Of a stretch of DNA of 39,719 nt, positions 24,120-33,315 are shown piece after piece. Every line of letters starts with the position of its first letter. Within the stretch, counting starts at the first letter, position 1. The position numbers were made by a program, and so were the translations under genes. The stretch lies in assembly GCF_003471165.1 (NCBI RefSeq), contig NZ_QRIL01000035.1:1-39719 (forward strand). Reading direction: 5' to 3'. The notes under the pieces were generated by a model. That model worked only from the letters and a program-made list of their open reading frames with translations. It was not told the DNA's origin and did not search any database. Origin of the DNA: Ruminococcus sp. AM22-13. GTDB taxonomy: Bacteria; Bacillota; Clostridia; Lachnospirales; Lachnospiraceae.

Positions 24120-25310
24120 ATGAAAAAGAGGCAGGTAGTGATCATAGGTGCTGGCGCTTCAGGACTGATGGCGGCGATTATGGCGGCCAGAAACGGGGCG
24201 GCGGTCACTGTTCTGGAACAAAATGAAAAGCCGGGAAAAAAAATCTGTGCGACAGGAAATGGTAAATGTAATTTTTCAAATCTTGTGATGCCAGATGATG
24301 CATACAGAGGGAAGCATCCCGAGTTTGTAAATCATGCGCTGGCACAGTTTTCTGTCAAAGATACGGTGGAATTTTTTAAAAAACTGGGAATTTTTCCGTT
24401 GGATAAGAATGGATACCTGTATCCGAGAAGTAATCAGGCACAGAGCGTTGTAGATGTGTTATGCATGGAAGCATCCAATCTGGGTATAAAAATAAAGACA
24501 AACGAACAGGTTATTGCGATAGAGACAGAGAAGAACGGCAGAAACTTTCAGGTTCTGACAAAAGGATGGCACTATGAGGCGGATGCTCTTATACTTGCCA
24601 ATGGTTCGAAGGCTTCCTCTATTTCTGGTTCAGATGGAAGTGGATATGAACTTGCAGAGAGTTTAAAACACCACATTATTCCGGTTTACCCGGCTTTGAC
24701 GGCATTAAAATGTAAAGGGCCTGCCTTTAAAGTGTGGGCTGGCGTACGTACGGAAGGAGAAGTTTCACTTTTTATAGACGGAAAATTTTACAAATCGGAG
24801 AGAGGCGAACTTCAGCTTACGGAATACGGAATATCCGGCATTCCTGTATTTCAGATCAGTACTTATGCAATTCGTGCTGTCAGAGATGGTCATAAAGCAG
24901 CATTACGTATAAATTTCATGCCAGAGTTATCCGAAGAAGAATTAAAACAATTGTTACACTCACGAAAAAAAGCGTGTCCATATAAAAATGAAAAAGAACT
25001 TTTAGTCGGTCTTTTCCCGGAAAAACTGATAAAGGTTCTTACTTCCCAGAAACATTTAATCTCCGCAATAAAGGAATTTCCGCTTGAGGTTCAGGATGGA
25101 ATGTCATTTTCTCAGGCGCAGGTTTGTTCCGGAGGTGTAGATACGATTCAGGTGAATGATCATACTATGGAATCAAAATTTTGCAGAAATTTGTATTTCG
25201 CAGGGGAACTTCTGGATATTGATGGTACATGTGGGGGATATAATCTGCAGTGGGCATGGAGCAGCGGAGCAGTTGCCGGTATTAATGCTGCAAAGGAGGA
25301 TAAAAAATGA
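24120..25310 (+). CDS. HI0933-family flavoprotein (BaiN/YhiN-like oxidoreductase)
   Basis: A 396-residue FAD protein. The dinucleotide-binding motif GAGASGLMAAIMAARNG is at 11-27, followed by the family-specific CATGNGKCNFSN near 45-56. The C-terminal FAD-contacting segment reads FAGELLDIDGTCGGYNLQWA. The ATG follows GAGGGTGG. It overlaps the next flavoprotein gene by four bases (ATGA), so they are co-translated. The family includes BaiN, linked to bile-acid double-bond reduction in one clostridium, but most members have no known substrate, so that role should not be assumed here. Confidence 0.9.
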   Translation: MKKRQVVIIGAGASGLMAAIMAARNGAAVTVLEQNEKPGKKICATGNGKCNFSNLVMPDDAYRGKHPEFVNHALAQFSVKDTVEFFKKLGIFPLDKNGYLYPRSNQAQSVVDVLCMEASNLGIKIKTNEQVIAIETEKNGRNFQVLTKGWHYEADALILANGSKASSISGSDGSGYELAESLKHHIIPVYPALTALKCKGPAFKVWAGVRTEGEVSLFIDGKFYKSERGELQLTEYGISGIPVFQISTYAIRAVRDGHKAALRINFMPELSEEELKQLLHSRKKACPYKNEKELLVGLFPEKLIKVLTSQKHLISAIKEFPLEVQDGMSFSQAQVCSGGVDTIQVNDHTMESKFCRNLYFAGELLDIDGTCGGYNLQWAWSSGAVAGINAAKEDKK

Positions 25311-26896
25311 TTCGAATTTCACAGCTTAAGCTTCCAATCACACATACACAGGCACAACTTGAAAAGAAAATTTTAAAGACGCTAAAGAACCCGGGAAGTA
25401 GTTTCACTTATGAGATAAAGAAACAGTCTTTAGACTGCCGACATAAGAATGATAAGATTTTTGTATATACAATCGATGTAAAAATCAAAGATGAGCAGAA
25501 AATTGTTAAAAAAGTTAACAATAACAATATTATGTTAACTAAAGAAAAACAATATCAGTTTCCACAGCCAGGCGAAACACCACTAATACATCCACCGGTA
25601 ATTGTAGGAAGCGGTCCTGCCGGACTTTTCTGCGGATGGTATCTTGCGAAGGCAGGATATTGTCCCGTTATCCTTGAAAGAGGCGAAGAGGTAGATAAAC
25701 GTCAGAAAACAGTAGAGAACTTCTGGAAGAACGGAGTTCTTGACCCTGAATCCAATGTACAATTTGGAGAAGGAGGTGCCGGTACTTTTTCTGATGGAAA
25801 ACTGAATACCCTCGTTAAAGATCCTTATGGACGCAATCATGAAGTGCTGAAGCGCTTTGTTGCTGCCGGTGCGCCGGAGGAAATTATTTATCAGCAGAAA
25901 CCTCATCTGGGAACCGATGTCCTGGTGGGAATCGTTGAGAAAATGCGCCATGAGATAGAGGATATGGGCGGAAAATTCTGCTTTCGTTCAAAAGTGACAG
26001 ATCTTATTTTTGAGAATGGTGCGCTGAAAGAAGTGGAGATAAACAACAGTGAAAAAATCCCGGCTGAAGTTTGTGTGCTTGCTCTTGGGCATAGCGCAAG
26101 AGATACCTTTGAGATGCTTCAGAAACGTGGCGTTTATATGGAACCGAAATCGTTTGCCGTAGGACTGCGTATCGAGCATCCACAGGAAATGATCAATATG
26201 GATCTGTATGGAGAACCGGAGAATGAACTGCTTGGGGCTGCCAGCTACAAAGTAACTCATAAATGTGAGAACGGCAGAGGTGTTTACTCTTTCTGTATGT
26301 GTCCTGGTGGATATGTAGTAAATGCATCTTCTGAGCCTGGACGCCTTGCTGTTAACGGTATGAGTTATCAGGCGCGTGACTCCATAAATGCCAATAGTGC
26401 AATGATCGTGACAGTCACGCCTGAGGATTTTCCGGAAAAAGGAGCTCTTGGCGGCGTAGAATTTCAGCGTGATCTGGAAAGAAAAGCCTGGGAACTTGGA
26501 AAAGGTAAGATTCCTGTTCAGCTATTTGGGGATTTCTGCAAAAATCAGTCAAGCGAAGCATTGGGAGACGTTTTGCCATGTATGAAAGGAGAATATACTT
26601 TGGCAAATGTCCGTTCTATTCTGCCAAAGGCTGTAGGTGATTCGATAGAAGAAGGTGTGAAATTTTTTGGAAAAAGAATCTCCGGATTTGACAGAGAAGA
26701 TGCACTTCTCAGTGGTATAGAAAGCCGTACCTCTTCTCCTGTAAGAATTGTGCGCGATCAGGAACTTGTGGCAAATATAGGAGGAATTTACCCTTGTGGT
26801 GAGGGCGCAGGGTATGCAGGCGGAATTACAAGCGCAGCTATGGACGGAATAAAAGTTGCGGAGACAGTGTGCAGAAAATATGCAATTACAAAGTAG
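25307..26896 (+). CDS. FAD-dependent dehydrogenase, COG2509 type
   Basis: A 529-residue flavoprotein. About 95 N-terminal residues form a small alpha-beta domain (RISQLKLPITHTQAQLEKKI) typical of the group. The FAD-binding GSGPAGLFCGWYLAKAG follows near 102-118, with NVQFGEGGAGTFSDGKLNT about 45 residues later. The end has YPCGEGAGYAGGITSAAMDG, where FAD is contacted again. The start overlaps the stop of the preceding flavoprotein by four bases. The two adjacent flavoproteins may act in one pathway, but the substrate is unknown for both. Confidence 0.9.
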   Translation: MIRISQLKLPITHTQAQLEKKILKTLKNPGSSFTYEIKKQSLDCRHKNDKIFVYTIDVKIKDEQKIVKKVNNNNIMLTKEKQYQFPQPGETPLIHPPVIVGSGPAGLFCGWYLAKAGYCPVILERGEEVDKRQKTVENFWKNGVLDPESNVQFGEGGAGTFSDGKLNTLVKDPYGRNHEVLKRFVAAGAPEEIIYQQKPHLGTDVLVGIVEKMRHEIEDMGGKFCFRSKVTDLIFENGALKEVEINNSEKIPAEVCVLALGHSARDTFEMLQKRGVYMEPKSFAVGLRIEHPQEMINMDLYGEPENELLGAASYKVTHKCENGRGVYSFCMCPGGYVVNASSEPGRLAVNGMSYQARDSINANSAMIVTVTPEDFPEKGALGGVEFQRDLERKAWELGKGKIPVQLFGDFCKNQSSEALGDVLPCMKGEYTLANVRSILPKAVGDSIEEGVKFFGKRISGFDREDALLSGIESRTSSPVRIVRDQELVANIGGIYPCGEGAGYAGGITSAAMDGIKVAETVCRKYAITK

Positions 26897-26952
26897 CTGA
26901 CAGAATATGTAATATAACATTGCTACACATAAAGTTCACATAAAAACTTTGG

Positions 26953-26979
26953 GAGGAGAGTGTACATCTCTCCTCTTTT
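26953..26979 (+). terminator. Terminator after the mutS-to-flavoprotein run
   Basis: GAGGAGAG at 26953-26960 pairs with CTCTCCTC at 26968-26975, followed by TTTT. It ends the rightward transcription unit before radC. A TATAAT at 26989-26994 just beyond could be the radC -10, although no good -35 is seen. Confidence 0.75.
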
Positions 26980-27036
26980 ATGTTAGAATATAATTTGCAA
27001 TTTGCCCAAAAGCTTTAGAGAGCAGATGGCAAACTT

Positions 27037-27756
27037 ATGAATAATACAAATAATATCATGAAACAACTGCCGGAGGAGCAGCGTCCATATGAGAAATGTT
27101 TTACACAGGGCGAAAGCGCATTAAGTGACAGCGAACTGCTGGCAGTAATTTTGCGTAGTGGTACTCAGGGAAAGAATTCACTGACACTTGCACAGGAAAT
27201 TCTTAAGGTTATGGAGAAATCTTCCTATCCCGGACTGACAGGACTTTTACATATATCTGTACAGGATCTTATGAAAATAAATGGAATCGGACAGGTAAAA
27301 GCCGTTCAGCTGAAATGCATTGGCGAGCTTTCCAAAAGGATTGCAAGAAATGCTGCCAGACCTCAGCTGGTTATGAATAATCCGGCTTCTATTGCAGCCT
27401 ATTATATGGAAGAACTTCGTCATGAAGAACAAGAAGTTGTAATCTGTATGATGTCAGATGTAAAGGGGCACTTTCTGGGAGATAAAATATTGACCAGGGG
27501 AACTGTAACGGGATCAATGGTAACACCCAGAGAAATCTATATGGAGGCGTTACGCCGCCATGCAGTCAGTCTGATATTGATTCATAATCACCCAAGTGGT
27601 GATCCCACACCAAGTCCGGATGATGTACAGATTACGACAAGAATTTATCAGGCAGGGGAATTGATTGGCATACATCTCCTTGACCATATTGTAATTGGAG
27701 ATCAGAAGTATTGTAGCTTCAGAGAAGAAGGATTGTGGAAAGAATGTGTAGAATAA
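27037..27756 (+). CDS. radC: RadC family JAB-domain protein
   Basis: A 239-residue RadC (UPF0758). An N-terminal helix-hairpin-helix part (LMKINGIGQVKAVQL) is followed by a JAB/MPN metalloprotease-like domain, with the zinc ligands in HNHPSGDPTPSPDD and an upstream glutamate in EEQEVVICMMSD. Despite its name the family is no longer linked firmly to repair; its biochemical role is open. The start at 27037 has only a weak GAGAG site; an ATG at 27058 is an alternative. radC next to mreB is a conserved arrangement in Firmicutes. Confidence 0.95.
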   Translation: MNNTNNIMKQLPEEQRPYEKCFTQGESALSDSELLAVILRSGTQGKNSLTLAQEILKVMEKSSYPGLTGLLHISVQDLMKINGIGQVKAVQLKCIGELSKRIARNAARPQLVMNNPASIAAYYMEELRHEEQEVVICMMSDVKGHFLGDKILTRGTVTGSMVTPREIYMEALRRHAVSLILIHNHPSGDPTPSPDDVQITTRIYQAGELIGIHLLDHIVIGDQKYCSFREEGLWKECVE

Positions 27757-27852
27757 GAGAGTACTGTTTATTCTGCATCTGGTAATCAGAAACAGAGGAG
27801 ATACTGTCTGTCAGGATTTATGTGCGGACAATAACGATAAAGGGGCAGATAC

Positions 27853-28866
27853 ATGCTGTTTGAGAAAACATATGGAATAGATTTGGGGAGCAGTTCCGTA
27901 AAGGTCTATTCTTTTTTTAGGAACAAAACTTATATTGAGAAAAATATGATTGCATCCAAAGGGCGTAAGATCATTGCCATGGGTAACGAAGCGTATGAGA
28001 TGTTTGAGAAGTCACCTACAGATATTGCAGTTGCTTCGCCGATGACATTTGGTATGATTGCTAACCTGGAACTTCAGGAAATCGTTCTTTACAGCATGAT
28101 TCGTAAGATCGATCATATTCTTGGATTTGGAGCGGTGATGTATTTTACAGTTCCGCTGGATATGACTGCCGTCGAGAAAAGGGCTTATTTTCATGTGGCA
28201 AACGGTCACTGGCTGAAGAAAAATCGTGTATTCATGGTGGAAGCACCAATCGCCGATGCGATTGCCATGGGTGTGAATCTGGAAGATCCGGAAGGAAATA
28301 TGATCGTTAATATCGGTGCACAGAGTACAGAAGTATCGATTATTACTGACGGAAAGATTATTATCAGTAAGAAAATACCATTGGGTGGCAGACAGATGAA
28401 TGAATCTATCTGCAGTGAAATACGTAAGAGGTATAATCTGCAGATAGGGACACGAACTGCCAAGAGGCTTAAGATGGTAATGGGACGTCTTAGTGATCAG
28501 AAAAAAGGAGTTCGAAAAGTTGTCGGAATTGACTGCATTTCCGGACTCCCGAGAGAAGAAGTCATTTCATCATACGTGGTAAATGATGGAATTATGAATT
28601 GTCTGAATGAGATTGCAGCAGAAATGAAGACATTTCTGGAACGAATTCCGCCACAGATTTCCTATCATATCGCAAAACAGGGTATTTACATAACAGGAGG
28701 CAGTACAAGACTGCCTTATATAGACAAATATCTTGCCAGTTATACTGGGTTTACCTTTAATCTGTCAGAACTTTATGAAACTTCGGCAGTTACAGGTCTT
28801 GAGAAAATAATCAGAGATAAAGATCTGCGTAAATGGGCAGTACCGATTACGCAGAGAAAACTATAA
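27853..28866 (+). CDS. mreB: Divergent MreB-like rod shape protein
   Basis: A 337-residue actin-fold protein at the head of the mre operon. The first phosphate loop is DLGSSSVKVY at 10-19, the conserved glutamate region is VEAPIADAIAMG at 129-140, and the second phosphate loop is NIGAQSTEV at 153-161. Canonical MreB has DIGGGTTEV there, so the conserved Asp is Asn153 and two glycines are replaced; TGGS at 281-284 replaces TGGG. It probably still forms membrane-bound filaments that guide elongation, but nucleotide hydrolysis could be slow or lost. Its position directly before mreC and mreD supports the mreB name. Another, canonical MreB elsewhere in the genome is possible. Confidence 0.85.
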   Translation: MLFEKTYGIDLGSSSVKVYSFFRNKTYIEKNMIASKGRKIIAMGNEAYEMFEKSPTDIAVASPMTFGMIANLELQEIVLYSMIRKIDHILGFGAVMYFTVPLDMTAVEKRAYFHVANGHWLKKNRVFMVEAPIADAIAMGVNLEDPEGNMIVNIGAQSTEVSIITDGKIIISKKIPLGGRQMNESICSEIRKRYNLQIGTRTAKRLKMVMGRLSDQKKGVRKVVGIDCISGLPREEVISSYVVNDGIMNCLNEIAAEMKTFLERIPPQISYHIAKQGIYITGGSTRLPYIDKYLASYTGFTFNLSELYETSAVTGLEKIIRDKDLRKWAVPITQRKL

Positions 28867-28882
28867 TTTTTAGGGGTGCATC

Positions 28883-29794
28883 ATGAAAAACCTGAAAAAG
28901 AAAGTACGTTTTAGGATTCAATTAAAAAGTAAACATCTTCTGGCCATTATGACGATCTTTTGCGTCAGCTGTATTGCTGCCACATTTGCTTCCGGTGTTA
29001 CTACTGCACCATTGCAGGATGCGGCAGGTATTGTGATTGTCCCATTTGAGAACAGCATCAATAAGATCAGTTCTGTTCTTAACGGAATGCAGGATCGTAT
29101 GCGCGACAAAGAAGAAATCCTCAGCGAAAATGAGAATTTAAAGGCACAGGTAGAAAGTCTTACAGAACAGAATAATAAGCTGATTCAGGATCAGACAGAA
29201 TATGTAAGATTACAGCAGATGTATAATCTTGATCAGCAATATACAGAATATCCAAAGGTTGCCGCTGAGATAATATCCAAAGATCCTGGAAACTGGTATG
29301 ATACATTTATGATCAACCGGGGATCAGCAGATGGAATACGTGTGGACAATAATGTAATTGCTGATAAAGGACTGGTAGGAATTGTAACAGAGGTAGGAAC
29401 TCATTGGGCAACTGTACGTTCCATCATTGATGACAGCAGTAATGTCAGCGCCATGACAGTCAGCACGCAGGATAATTGTGTGGTAGAGGGTGACCTAGAA
29501 TTGATTGATGAGGGAAAATTGAGTTTCAGTCAGATGTATGACCAGGATAATAAGGTAACAGTCGGAGAACGTATTGTAACGTCAAATATCAGTGAAAAAT
29601 ATGTAGAAGGATTGTTTATCGGATATGTCAGCGAAGTCCGGCAGGACAGCAACAATCTGACCAAAACCGGAACAATCGTCACACCTGTAGATTTTCAGCA
29701 CCTGAAAGATGTACTTGTAATTACAGTAAATAAACAGGATTCTGTTGATGACAGCGGACAGGCAGCTCAGGAGGCAACTGCGAATGAAGAGTAA
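28883..29794 (+). CDS. mreC: Rod shape-determining protein MreC
   Basis: A 303-residue bitopic protein. A basic start leads to one membrane helix at about 18-38, then a coiled coil at about 72-112 (EILSENENLKAQVESLTEQN and on), then the beta-barrel domain that contacts PBP2 in the periplasm-equivalent space. The family motif DPGNWYDTFMINRGSADGI begins near 136. It starts 16 bases after mreB and overlaps mreD by eleven bases. The C-terminal tail is short and acidic. Confidence 0.95.
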   Translation: MKNLKKKVRFRIQLKSKHLLAIMTIFCVSCIAATFASGVTTAPLQDAAGIVIVPFENSINKISSVLNGMQDRMRDKEEILSENENLKAQVESLTEQNNKLIQDQTEYVRLQQMYNLDQQYTEYPKVAAEIISKDPGNWYDTFMINRGSADGIRVDNNVIADKGLVGIVTEVGTHWATVRSIIDDSSNVSAMTVSTQDNCVVEGDLELIDEGKLSFSQMYDQDNKVTVGERIVTSNISEKYVEGLFIGYVSEVRQDSNNLTKTGTIVTPVDFQHLKDVLVITVNKQDSVDDSGQAAQEATANEE

Positions 29795-30314
29795 GATAAC
29801 ATTATTTTTTATGATTCTTATAAGTTTTCTTCTTCAATGTACAGTTCTTCATGTGATATCTATCGGATCTATCACACCGAACCTTATTCTGATTCTTTGT
29901 ATATCGATGGGATTGATGCGAGGTAGAAAAAGTGGAATGTGGACAGGCTTTTTCTGCGGCTTTCTTGTAGATATGTTCTATGGATCTGTATTTGGATTTT
30001 ATGCTCTGATCTATATGTATATTGGATTTCTCAGCGGATATGCACATAGAATCTGTTATGATGATGATATTAAAGTTCCGGTAATGCTTGCTGGTATTGG
30101 AGATTTATTGTATGGTCTTGCTGTCTATGCATTACAGTTTTTACTTCGTGGCCGTTTAGGACTTGGAACTTATTTATATAGAATTATCCTGCCTGAGATT
30201 TTTTATACAGTGATTCTTACATTGATTGTTTACCGGGTATTTCATTATATTAACTATCATTTTATGAATAATCCATCAAGGAAAGAAAGTGAGTCTATTT
30301 GGGTACTAAAATAA
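29784..30314 (+). CDS. mreD: Rod shape-determining protein MreD
   Basis: A 176-residue integral membrane protein with five to six helices and the family motif GRKSGMWTGFFCGFLVDMFY at about 46-65. The ATG at 29784 follows CAGGAGG and overlaps the mreC end; an in-frame ATG at 29745 would overlap more and lacks such a site. It belongs to the membrane complex with MreC, RodA and PBP2. Its end overlaps the start of mrdA. Confidence 0.93.
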   Translation: MKSKITLFFMILISFLLQCTVLHVISIGSITPNLILILCISMGLMRGRKSGMWTGFFCGFLVDMFYGSVFGFYALIYMYIGFLSGYAHRICYDDDIKVPVMLAGIGDLLYGLAVYALQFLLRGRLGLGTYLYRIILPEIFYTVILTLIVYRVFHYINYHFMNNPSRKESESIWVLK

Positions 30315-33193
30315 AAAGATTTTTTAAAAAGATACGAATAAAACGAACTACAGTATTGGTGCTTGTTTTTGTGTTTATGTCTGCAACTTTAGTAAGACAG
30401 CTTTTTGAACTGCAGATCATTCAGGGACAGGACTATATCAGTAAATTTGAATCAAGGACGACCAAAAAACGTGTGATCAAGAGCACACGTGGTAATATAT
30501 ATGATAGAAATGGAGAAGAACTGGCAACAAATGTGCTGGCTTATTCTGTGACTTTTGAGGATAACGGAACTTATGATTCTACCAGAGAAAAAAATCTTAC
30601 GCTGAATGGCATTGCTTATCAGGTTCTGAAGATTCTTCAGTCTAATGGTGATTCCATAAGCACCAGTTTTCATATTGTTCTGGACGAGAATGGAAATTAT
30701 GTATTTGATGTGGATGAGGGATTTACACTGAACCGTTTTCGTGCAGATATTTATGGTGAAGCGCTGATTGATAATCTGACAAAAGAACAAAAAAAGGCTA
30801 CTGCAGATGAGATGATTGAATATCTAAGCGGCAATAAGGGATTTTCCATTGTTCTCTATGGAGATAATGCTTATACCAACGAAGAACTTCAATCTCATGG
30901 TCTGCCACTGGAGCTGTCCAAACAGGATGTTCTTGATCTGGCAAAGATTCGTTACGCATTAAGTACAAACAGTTTTAAAAAATATATGGCTGTTACGATT
31001 GCCACAAATGTAAGTGAGAAATCAGTAGCTGCTATCAAGGAAAATCAGGCGGAGCTTCAGGGTATTGATATTGTAGAAGATTCTATTCGTAAATATATTG
31101 ATGATGTGAGTATGGGACCGATACTTGGATATACAGGTCAGGCTTCCTCAGATGAATTGGAAGAATTAAGGGCAAAGAACCCTGATTATTCCAATGATGC
31201 AATTGTTGGTAAAACCGGTATTGAAAAATATATGGAAACTTCATTGCAGGGAACAGATGGTGAGGAAACTGTTACTGTCGATAACCTTGGTAAAGTACTT
31301 AAAATTGATGACAGTACAAGAGTGGAACCTGTGGCAGGTAATGATACGTATCTGACTATAGACAGTAGCTGGCAGTCTGCAATCTATCAGATATTGAAAC
31401 AAAGAGTTGCCGGAATTTTGTTGTCTAAGATAGAAGCAACCAAGACATATGATTTCAGTGTTCAGGATGCGGCTCAGATTAAGATACCGATTTATGACGT
31501 ATATAATGCACTGGTGTCGAACAGCGTTATTGATATCAGTAAATTCAGTGACGCAGATGCTTCTGATACAGAAAAAAATTTATATGCCAAATTTCAGCAA
31601 AAACAGCAACAGGTTTTTGATACAATAACTAACAGACTTACAAGTGAGAATCCTCCTGCTGTAAAGGATGAAGATGAACAGATTCAGGAATATCTCACAT
31701 ATATTTGTGATGATCTTCTGAGAGATACTCTTGGAATTATTTCAAAAAATGCAATCGATACATCTGACAGCACTTATCAGGTATGGACAACAGATAAAAA
31801 TATCAGCCTGAAAGATTATCTGACATATGCAGCAAGTCAGAACTGGATCGATATTTCCAAATTTTCTACAGAAGGTGATTATCTGGATTCAGATGAGGTA
31901 TATAAAGCACTTACAGATTATCTGATAGATTATCTGAAAACAGATAACAGTTTTTCTAAACTTCTGTACAAATATATGCTTCAGGAAGATACGATCTCAG
32001 GAAGAGAAATCTGCCTGGTACTTTATGAGCAAGGCGTTTTATCGAAGGATGACGGCACTTATGAAGCATTGGCATCTGGTGCTATGACGGCGTATGATTT
32101 TATGATCAATAAGATTTATACCTTGGAGATTGAACCTGCACAGCTTGCACTGGAGCCTTGTTCTGCATCAGCTGTGATTACGGATATAAAGACCGGGGAT
32201 GTGTTGGCATGCGTTTCTTATCCTGGATATGATAATAACCGGCTTGTAAATAATATGGATACAGAATACTATACAAAACTGTCTCTGGATCAGTCCAGTC
32301 CATTCTTTAACAAAGCAACACAGCAGACAGCGGCACCTGGTTCTACATTTAAGATTCTTTCTACGATTGCCGGAATGTCTGAAGGCGTGATCGATGATGG
32401 AACATATATTAATTGTACAGGTTCTTTTGACCTGGTAACTCCGCCAATTAACTGTTGGAATAAACAGGGACATGGGGAAATTGAGATCAGAGAAGCAATA
32501 GAACAGTCTTGCAACTATTATTTCAATATGGTTGGTTTTAAGCTTGGACAGGATGAGAATGGTGATTTTTCAGAAAATCGAAGTCTGAGTGTATTACAGA
32601 AGTATGCTGCTGAGATTGGGCTTGATAAGAAAACAGGAATTGAGATTACGGAGTCTGCACCGCAGGTATCAAACTCATATGCCGTTCCGTCTTATATCGG
32701 TCAGGGTACAAATGCTTATACTACCAGCCAGCTGGCTCGTTATGCAACCGCTATTGCCACAAGTGGAAATGTATATGATCTGACTTTACTTGACAGGCAG
32801 ACGAATTCTAAAGGTGAAACACTCAAAGAATATGAACCAGATATCATTAACACTGTTGATGTGTCACAGAATGTATGGGACGATATCCATGATGGAATGT
32901 ATCGAGTGGTTCAGACTCATAAACAGTTTGATGGATTAGGAGTAGACGTGGCAGGTAAAACCGGTACAGCCGAGGTAAATATTTATCATCCGAACCATGG
33001 TATGTTTATCGGATATGCACCGGCCTCAGATCCTGAATATGCCATTGCAGTTCGTATTGAAAATGGATATACTTCCGGTAATGCATGCCTTGCGGCTGAT
33101 GATATTTTTAAATATATCTTTGAGTTAGCTGACGAAAAGTCTATTCTTACAGGTGTTGCCGCAAGTGATACCAGTGATACATCGAATGACTAA
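30299..33193 (+). CDS. mrdA: Penicillin-binding protein 2 (elongation transpeptidase) with large insertion
   Basis: A 964-residue class B PBP that cross-links peptidoglycan in lateral wall growth. One N-terminal membrane helix (about 14-34) precedes the dimerisation domain with RGNIYDRNGEELA. The transpeptidase has STFK with catalytic Ser682, SCN at 737-739 and KTGTAE at 887-892. About 240 extra residues (roughly 380-620) lie between TIDSSWQSAIY and the transpeptidase strand ASAVITDIKTGDVLA. IDISKFS occurs twice in this insertion, at 411-417 and 517-523. The start is a TTG at 30299 overlapping the mreD stop, with AAGGAAAG upstream. Most PBP2 proteins are 600-750 residues, so the size is unusual. 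Confidence 0.93.
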   Translation: MGTKIKRFFKKIRIKRTTVLVLVFVFMSATLVRQLFELQIIQGQDYISKFESRTTKKRVIKSTRGNIYDRNGEELATNVLAYSVTFEDNGTYDSTREKNLTLNGIAYQVLKILQSNGDSISTSFHIVLDENGNYVFDVDEGFTLNRFRADIYGEALIDNLTKEQKKATADEMIEYLSGNKGFSIVLYGDNAYTNEELQSHGLPLELSKQDVLDLAKIRYALSTNSFKKYMAVTIATNVSEKSVAAIKENQAELQGIDIVEDSIRKYIDDVSMGPILGYTGQASSDELEELRAKNPDYSNDAIVGKTGIEKYMETSLQGTDGEETVTVDNLGKVLKIDDSTRVEPVAGNDTYLTIDSSWQSAIYQILKQRVAGILLSKIEATKTYDFSVQDAAQIKIPIYDVYNALVSNSVIDISKFSDADASDTEKNLYAKFQQKQQQVFDTITNRLTSENPPAVKDEDEQIQEYLTYICDDLLRDTLGIISKNAIDTSDSTYQVWTTDKNISLKDYLTYAASQNWIDISKFSTEGDYLDSDEVYKALTDYLIDYLKTDNSFSKLLYKYMLQEDTISGREICLVLYEQGVLSKDDGTYEALASGAMTAYDFMINKIYTLEIEPAQLALEPCSASAVITDIKTGDVLACVSYPGYDNNRLVNNMDTEYYTKLSLDQSSPFFNKATQQTAAPGSTFKILSTIAGMSEGVIDDGTYINCTGSFDLVTPPINCWNKQGHGEIEIREAIEQSCNYYFNMVGFKLGQDENGDFSENRSLSVLQKYAAEIGLDKKTGIEITESAPQVSNSYAVPSYIGQGTNAYTTSQLARYATAIATSGNVYDLTLLDRQTNSKGETLKEYEPDIINTVDVSQNVWDDIHDGMYRVVQTHKQFDGLGVDVAGKTGTAEVNIYHPNHGMFIGYAPASDPEYAIAVRIENGYTSGNACLAADDIFKYIFELADEKSILTGVAASDTSDTSND

Positions 33194-33229
33194 GGGTATT
33201 GCTGTTCACTCCGTTTTCAGTAACTCTTA

Positions 33230-33259
33230 TTGACACGGCGTGAGTGGTAATTGCAAAAT
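33230..33259 (+). promoter_or_regulatory. Possible internal promoter before minD
   Basis: TTGACA at 33230-33235 and CAAAAT at 33254-33259 are 18 bases apart. The -10 is weak. It lies in the 122-base gap between mrdA and minD, the only sizeable gap in the cluster. Confidence 0.35.
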
Positions 33260-33315
33260 CACAATACACGAGAATACCAGGAGAGTGGAAAATTTTTTCA
33301 GGAGGAAATGTAACT

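Noticed and set aside
24120..25310. Assigning bile-acid reductase (BaiN) function to the HI0933 flavoprotein
   Set aside because: The family is broad, no other bile-acid genes are nearby, and the sequence gives no substrate-specific feature.
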